Source: Desulfobacteraceae bacterium (lineage in GTDB: Bacteria; Desulfobacterota; Desulfobacteria; Desulfobacterales; Desulfobacteraceae). Taken from it: DNA of 46,842 nucleotides. The notes below the pieces were generated by a model. The model did not search any database. It was not told where the DNA came from and saw only the letters and a program-made list of their open reading frames with translations. This document shows, piece by piece, positions 43,522-46,842 of this stretch (the first letter of the stretch is position 1; the number at the start of each line of letters is the position of its first letter). Where the stretch lies: contig QZLA01000187.1 of NCBI GenBank assembly GCA_004796375.1, positions 1 to 46,842 of the forward strand. Reading direction: 5' to 3'. The translations under genes were made by a program, and so were the position numbers.

Positions 43522-44316
43522 ATGAGCATGTCATCTGAAAAGAAAAGAACACTGGCTGTGGCCTTGATCGTCAAAGACGAGGCCGCGCACCTGAACGACT
43601 GCCTGGAGACGGTGAAAGATCTGGCTGATGAAATTGTCATCCTGGATTCAGGCAGTACAGATGCCACCCTGGAAATCGCCCGGAATTATACCGACAAGGT
43701 GTACAGCAGTAATCACTGGCCCGGTTACGGTCCCCAGCGCCGAATCGCCCAGACCTATGTCACGGCCGACTACCTGTTCTGGCTGGATGCGGATGAGCGG
43801 GTCTCCCCGGAGCTGGCACAGAGTATCCGGTCCGTCCTGGTCAGCCCTGAGGATCGAACGGTGTACACCATCTCCAGGCTGACCTGGCTGTTCGGACGTT
43901 ATATCCGGCATGGCGGCTGGTATCCGGACCGGGTGATCCGCATGTATCCGACAGATCTGACCCGGTTTGATGATGCCCTGGTCCATGAGAAGGTTGAAGT
44001 GGACAATACCATTGCCGTCAAACCCCTTAAAGGTGACGCCATTCACTATACCTATGACGACCTGCACCAGTACCTGGTAAAATCTGCACGATATGCCAAA
44101 GCATGGGCCGAACAGCGGCACCGACAGGGAAAAACAACCAGTATCACCCAGGGTCTTCTCCACGGTACCGCCCATTTTATCCAGATGTATATCCTCAGAG
44201 CCGGATTCCTCGACGGAAAACAGGGATTTTTACTGGCTGTCTTATCCGCCTATGCCAGTTTTTCAAAGTATGCGGATCTGTGGACCAGGCCCCGCATTGC
44301 ACGCTCAACCGACTAA
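43522..44316 (+). CDS. waaE: LPS core beta-glucosyltransferase (WaaE/KdtX family, GT2)
   Basis: A 264-residue family 2 glycosyltransferase of the inverting GT-A fold, adding a sugar from a nucleotide-sugar donor to the LPS core. The motifs are ALIVKDEAAHLNDCLETVKD, EIVILDSGSTDATLEIA (nucleotide-binding Asp), and the DxD-like FWLDADERVSPEL; the acceptor region has YPDRVIRMYP and VHEKVEV, typical of WaaE-type proteins. It is likely to act on the cytoplasmic face of the inner membrane. ATG 43522 or 43528 are both possible; neither has a strong SD. It opens the envelope cluster that includes lpxL-like and waaL-like genes. Donor and acceptor cannot be specified. Confidence 0.85.
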   Translation: MSMSSEKKRTLAVALIVKDEAAHLNDCLETVKDLADEIVILDSGSTDATLEIARNYTDKVYSSNHWPGYGPQRRIAQTYVTADYLFWLDADERVSPELAQSIRSVLVSPEDRTVYTISRLTWLFGRYIRHGGWYPDRVIRMYPTDLTRFDDALVHEKVEVDNTIAVKPLKGDAIHYTYDDLHQYLVKSARYAKAWAEQRHRQGKTTSITQGLLHGTAHFIQMYILRAGFLDGKQGFLLAVLSAYASFSKYADLWTRPRIARSTD

Positions 44317-44322
44317 TTTCAC

Positions 44323-44351
44323 TTGACTTTCCAATGGGTTTGACTTATACA
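44323..44351 (+). promoter_or_regulatory. Putative promoter of the lpxL-like gene
   Basis: TTGACT (44323-44328), 17-bp spacer, TATACA (44346-44351), 47 bases before the lpxL start. Good spacing with a five-of-six -35. Confidence 0.5.
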
Positions 44352-44398
44352 ACTGCTGCTCTTGACAACCTAAAATTGAATGGATCTCCAAGGACCAT

Positions 44399-45304
44399 AT
44401 GACCGCTTCTGAAAAATTAATCTACCGACTGCTGATTCTTTTCTGTACTGTAATCGGAGCCATCTCACTTCAGAAAAGCAGAACACTTTCCCGGCTGCTT
44501 GGCCGCTTCTGGTACACGGTCGATAAAAAGCACCGGCGCGTGGTACTGGACAACCTGACCCAAGCCTTTGGCAGGGAGATGACGCCGGGACAGATCCGGG
44601 AACTGGCTGAAAAGGTATTCTACAATACGGTCCTGATTGTCTTTGAATACACCTGGTTTCACAGCTCTAAAAACCGTTACCGATCCGACCGGATACAGCT
44701 GACCGGTTTGGAGCACCTGCGCAAGGCCCACCAGAAAAACAAAGGGGTTCTCGTACTCACCGGCCACATGGGAAGCTGGGAAGTCCTAACCGCCGTAGCA
44801 CCAATTACCGGGCTGCCGGCCTCTGTCGTATATAAAACCATTGAATCCAAGCCCATCAACCGGTTTGTAAAGGAAAACAGGGAAAAAGCAGGCATCAAGC
44901 TGTACCCTTTACACAATGCATTTGACGCCGTGTATGAGGCCCTTGACCGAGGCGAACTGGTCGGTCTGCTCATGGACCAGAACACCTCACATGCCCGGGG
45001 GGTTTTTATCGACTTTTTCGGTCGAAAAGCCTGTGCAAACCCAGGGCTGGTCAAGCTGGCGTTCCAGACCGGGGCCGCAGTGGTGCCGGTATTTAATTAC
45101 CGCCAAGGGGATAAAATCATAATTGAAATCCAGCCCGAACTGCCTCTCATACGAACCGGCAACTGGCAGCAGGATATTTTTGAAAACACCCAGTTCCACC
45201 ACCAGGTGATGGAGGACTTCATCCGGCAGCACCCGGACCAATGGTTCTGGGTGCATAATCGATGGAAAAACAGACCTTTCGAGGAAATGCGGAAAGGAAT
45301 ATAA
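44399..45304 (+). CDS. lpxL: Lipid A late acyltransferase (LpxL/HtrB family)
   Basis: A 301-residue inner-membrane acyltransferase that transfers a secondary acyl chain to lipid A. The catalytic HX4E motif is His123 to Glu128 in TGHMGSWEV. An N-terminal hydrophobic segment (YRLLILFCTVIGAISL) anchors it. The segments LMDQNTSHARGVFIDFFGRKA and HPDQWFWVHNRWKNRP are typical for the family. The SD AAGGA sits about 6 nt before ATG 44399, with a promoter-like sequence upstream. The next gene (an O-antigen ligase-like gene) begins 5 nt after this stop, so they are coupled. Chain length and acceptor position unknown. Confidence 0.92.
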   Translation: MTASEKLIYRLLILFCTVIGAISLQKSRTLSRLLGRFWYTVDKKHRRVVLDNLTQAFGREMTPGQIRELAEKVFYNTVLIVFEYTWFHSSKNRYRSDRIQLTGLEHLRKAHQKNKGVLVLTGHMGSWEVLTAVAPITGLPASVVYKTIESKPINRFVKENREKAGIKLYPLHNAFDAVYEALDRGELVGLLMDQNTSHARGVFIDFFGRKACANPGLVKLAFQTGAAVVPVFNYRQGDKIIIEIQPELPLIRTGNWQQDIFENTQFHHQVMEDFIRQHPDQWFWVHNRWKNRPFEEMRKGI

Positions 45305-45309
45305 CCCTC

Positions 45310-46629
45310 ATGTCTCATTCAGCTCATTCACTTCTGCCAGAAAACCGGCTCCAGCAGGCCGGCGTGCACCTGTTCTACCTGTTCGGATGCTCCATCTTCA
45401 TCTCAAAAGCGGCCATCAATATCGGGTACGGACTGCTGCTGTTGACCTTCCTGATCTATATTGTGAAAACCGACCACCGCACATTTTTCCGGGAGAACCG
45501 CTATATCCTGTTTCTTCTGGTACCCGCGGCGGTCAGTTTCCTGCTCAGCTTTTTTTCCCTGGCCGGGCTTAAAGGAGGGGGGGAGTTTCTATCCCGCTAC
45601 CGGTTTGTCCTTCTTATTCTCCCATTTGCCGCCTTTATCCGGGATAAAAACCTCCTGATGCGACTTGTCATTGCCATGAATATCGGCGCATTGATCGATA
45701 TGATCTACAGTGCACTCAATTCAGACCTGAGCAACCCCTTTCAAAATATCTGGGGATTTCACAAATTCGGCAGACATTCGGACATGCTCTTTACGTTGTG
45801 CCTGATCAACAGCACCATTCTCTTATTGAAGTTCAAGTTTAAACAGTTGAGTGAACACCGGACAGGGTATGCACTCCTGGCGGTGAATACCCTGTTGCTC
45901 TTTGTCACTGTAGCACTGATCGGGCAGCGGGGTGCCTATGTCGGCCTCTTCTTTGGCCTGATCACCCTGTTCCTGCTGCACTCCCGCCGCCTGTTAATCC
46001 TGATGATTGTGATCATGCTCCTGTCACCGCTGTTTGCACCCTCCTATATCATCCAGCGGACCCGGTCCATCTTTGAAATTGGCGATTTGTCTAAAACCGT
46101 TAAAATCGAGGACATTAAGAAGGCCAAATCGACACTGGAAGTAGGCAAATTGTCCAATTCAGTGCGGATCAGACTGATGAAGCTCGGGGTAGAGATGATT
46201 GGGGAGAAGAAACTCTATTTCAGGGGCACCGGGGCCAAAACCATCAAATCGGCTGTAAAGGAATACCTGGACACAAAATCCCAGGCGGTCCGGGATCACT
46301 ATAATGATCTGCTCACCGTTTTCCCGGGTAATTTTCACAACTCCTATCTGCAGATGGCCATAGAATGCGGGGTGTTTTCTTTGCTCCTGTATCTTTCAGT
46401 CATTGCCTTTTTGATGTTCAAAATGTTGAGAAGTCTCAAACAGGCGGTATTTGACGATCATATCTTTCTTTCCTGCAATCTGGCCTGCATGACCGGGTTT
46501 GCCATCTGCTCCTTCTTCCATGAGGAGTTTTTCAAGTACGGGGGGCTGGTGGCATTTTTGTGCTTCTATGGCGGCTGCATGGTGAACAGCCGGCTGGCGC
46601 ATGCCCCGAAAGGGGCATCTGACGGTTAG
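45310..46629 (+). CDS. O-antigen ligase-like membrane protein (WaaL/Wzy type)
   Basis: A 439-residue polytopic membrane protein. Many hydrophobic helices are visible, and the Wzy_C region includes LIGQRGAYVGLFFGLITLFL. A polar loop follows (about 240-330, with DIKKAKSTLEVGKL), periplasmic in WaaL-type proteins, then NFHNSYLQMAIECGVFSLLL, where the conserved HNxYL motif fits the ligase/polymerase family. I chose ATG 45310, just after the lpxL stop, over ATG 45262, which would overlap lpxL by 43 bases. In context it probably joins an O-antigen or further sugars to the lipid A core. Ligase and polymerase cannot be separated by sequence alone. Confidence 0.85.
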   Translation: MSHSAHSLLPENRLQQAGVHLFYLFGCSIFISKAAINIGYGLLLLTFLIYIVKTDHRTFFRENRYILFLLVPAAVSFLLSFFSLAGLKGGGEFLSRYRFVLLILPFAAFIRDKNLLMRLVIAMNIGALIDMIYSALNSDLSNPFQNIWGFHKFGRHSDMLFTLCLINSTILLLKFKFKQLSEHRTGYALLAVNTLLLFVTVALIGQRGAYVGLFFGLITLFLLHSRRLLILMIVIMLLSPLFAPSYIIQRTRSIFEIGDLSKTVKIEDIKKAKSTLEVGKLSNSVRIRLMKLGVEMIGEKKLYFRGTGAKTIKSAVKEYLDTKSQAVRDHYNDLLTVFPGNFHNSYLQMAIECGVFSLLLYLSVIAFLMFKMLRSLKQAVFDDHIFLSCNLACMTGFAICSFFHEEFFKYGGLVAFLCFYGGCMVNSRLAHAPKGASDG

Positions 46630-46631
46630 CC

Positions 46632-46842
46632 ATGTCCCCCCACATCTGCCATATCAATCTGGCCAAAGGGTTCCGGGGCGGTGAACGGCAGACCCTTTTG
46701 CTGATCAGGTCGCTGTCAGAAAAAGTGACCCAGACCGTTGTGGTCAGGAAAGGGGCAGAATTGGGGCACGCACTTCAAGGAATCCCGAATGTCCGTGTCA
46801 TGACAATTGGAAAACCGTTTTTGGCAAACCTGCCCAGACTGA
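46632..46842 (+). CDS. Glycosyltransferase (family 4-like), partial at right edge
   Basis: I translated this hand-found frame from ATG 46632, 2 bases after the previous stop, to the window end (70 codons, no stop). It begins MSPHICHINLAKGFRGGERQ, continuing with TLLLIRSLSEK and VVVRKGAELGH, which resembles the N-terminal lobe of GT-B family 4 glycosyltransferases (the GGxERQ segment is typical). It continues the envelope cluster and would act in LPS core assembly. The rest of the gene is outside the window. Confidence 0.75.
   Translation, partial: MSPHICHINLAKGFRGGERQTLLLIRSLSEKVTQTVVVRKGAELGHALQGIPNVRVMTIGKPFLANLPRL

Noticed and set aside
1-46842. CRISPR arrays, tRNA/rRNA genes, insertion sequences
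   Set aside because: No regularly spaced repeats, cloverleaf sequences or transposase genes were seen in any intergenic region.

Overview
The window looks like a chromosomal segment of an anaerobic, probably sulfate-reducing member of the Desulfobacterota (Desulfobacterales type). This is an inference from gene content: a fused B12-dependent isobutyryl-CoA mutase, many acyl-CoA enzymes, branched-chain-amino-acid-type ABC transporters linked to CoA ligases, PAS/GAF sensor kinases, and lipid A and LPS core genes of a Gram-negative cell. I saw no tRNA, rRNA, CRISPR array or insertion sequence.

Layout. 1-2193 (minus): an exported DUF1800-like / DUF1501-like pair, the second gene cut by the window edge. 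2583-5402 (plus): threonine-to-glycine genes tdh and kbl followed by a stand-alone response regulator. 5413-8699: a small cytosolic histidine kinase (minus) and a PAS-PAS-GAF kinase (plus). 8858-18332 (plus): a long operon with an AMP-forming ligase, livG, a second acyl-CoA synthetase, livH, livM, livK, livF and a UspA-receiver fusion. 18402-24577 (minus): hbd, thiolase, icmF and a TetR regulator, transcribed tetR first. 24874-31222 (plus, divergent from tetR): acyl-CoA dehydrogenase, AUH-like enoyl-CoA hydratase, carboxyltransferase, XRE-cupin regulator and acetoacetyl-CoA synthetase, closed by a strong hairpin. 31315-32154: a methyltransferase. 32532-39287: three secreted proteins (an LAS-type metallopeptidase-like protein, an amidohydrolase with thrombospondin type 3 repeats, and on the minus strand a subtilase); the first two look more AT-rich than their surroundings. 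39801-43416: a PhnD-like binding protein with a membrane hybrid histidine kinase. 43522-46842: the start of a lipid A / LPS core cluster that runs off the right edge.

How the genes work together. The most informative signal is a palindrome centred on GAGCGCTC that occurs three times: at the tetR promoter (24621-24640), at the divergent acyl-CoA dehydrogenase promoter (24772-24791), and about 16 kb away at the promoter of the ligase/ABC transporter operon (8734-8753). The two plus-strand promoters resemble each other along about 55 bp. This points to one TetR-controlled regulon: carboxylic acid uptake and CoA activation, then IcmF (isobutyryl-CoA to n-butyryl-CoA), then dehydrogenase, hydratase, hydroxyacyl-CoA dehydrogenase and thiolase to acetyl-CoA. 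The AUH-like hydratase, MCC-beta-like carboxyltransferase and acetoacetyl-CoA synthetase also suggest a leucine/isovalerate branch, but the biotin carboxylase and HMG-CoA lyase it would need are not here.

A second theme is signalling. Two receiver proteins, one free-standing after kbl and one fused to UspA at the end of the transporter operon, have the same unusual receiver loop and the same tail of about 32 residues, with no DNA-binding domain. Two orphan-looking kinases lie between them. This may be an undescribed output module tied to catabolic operons.
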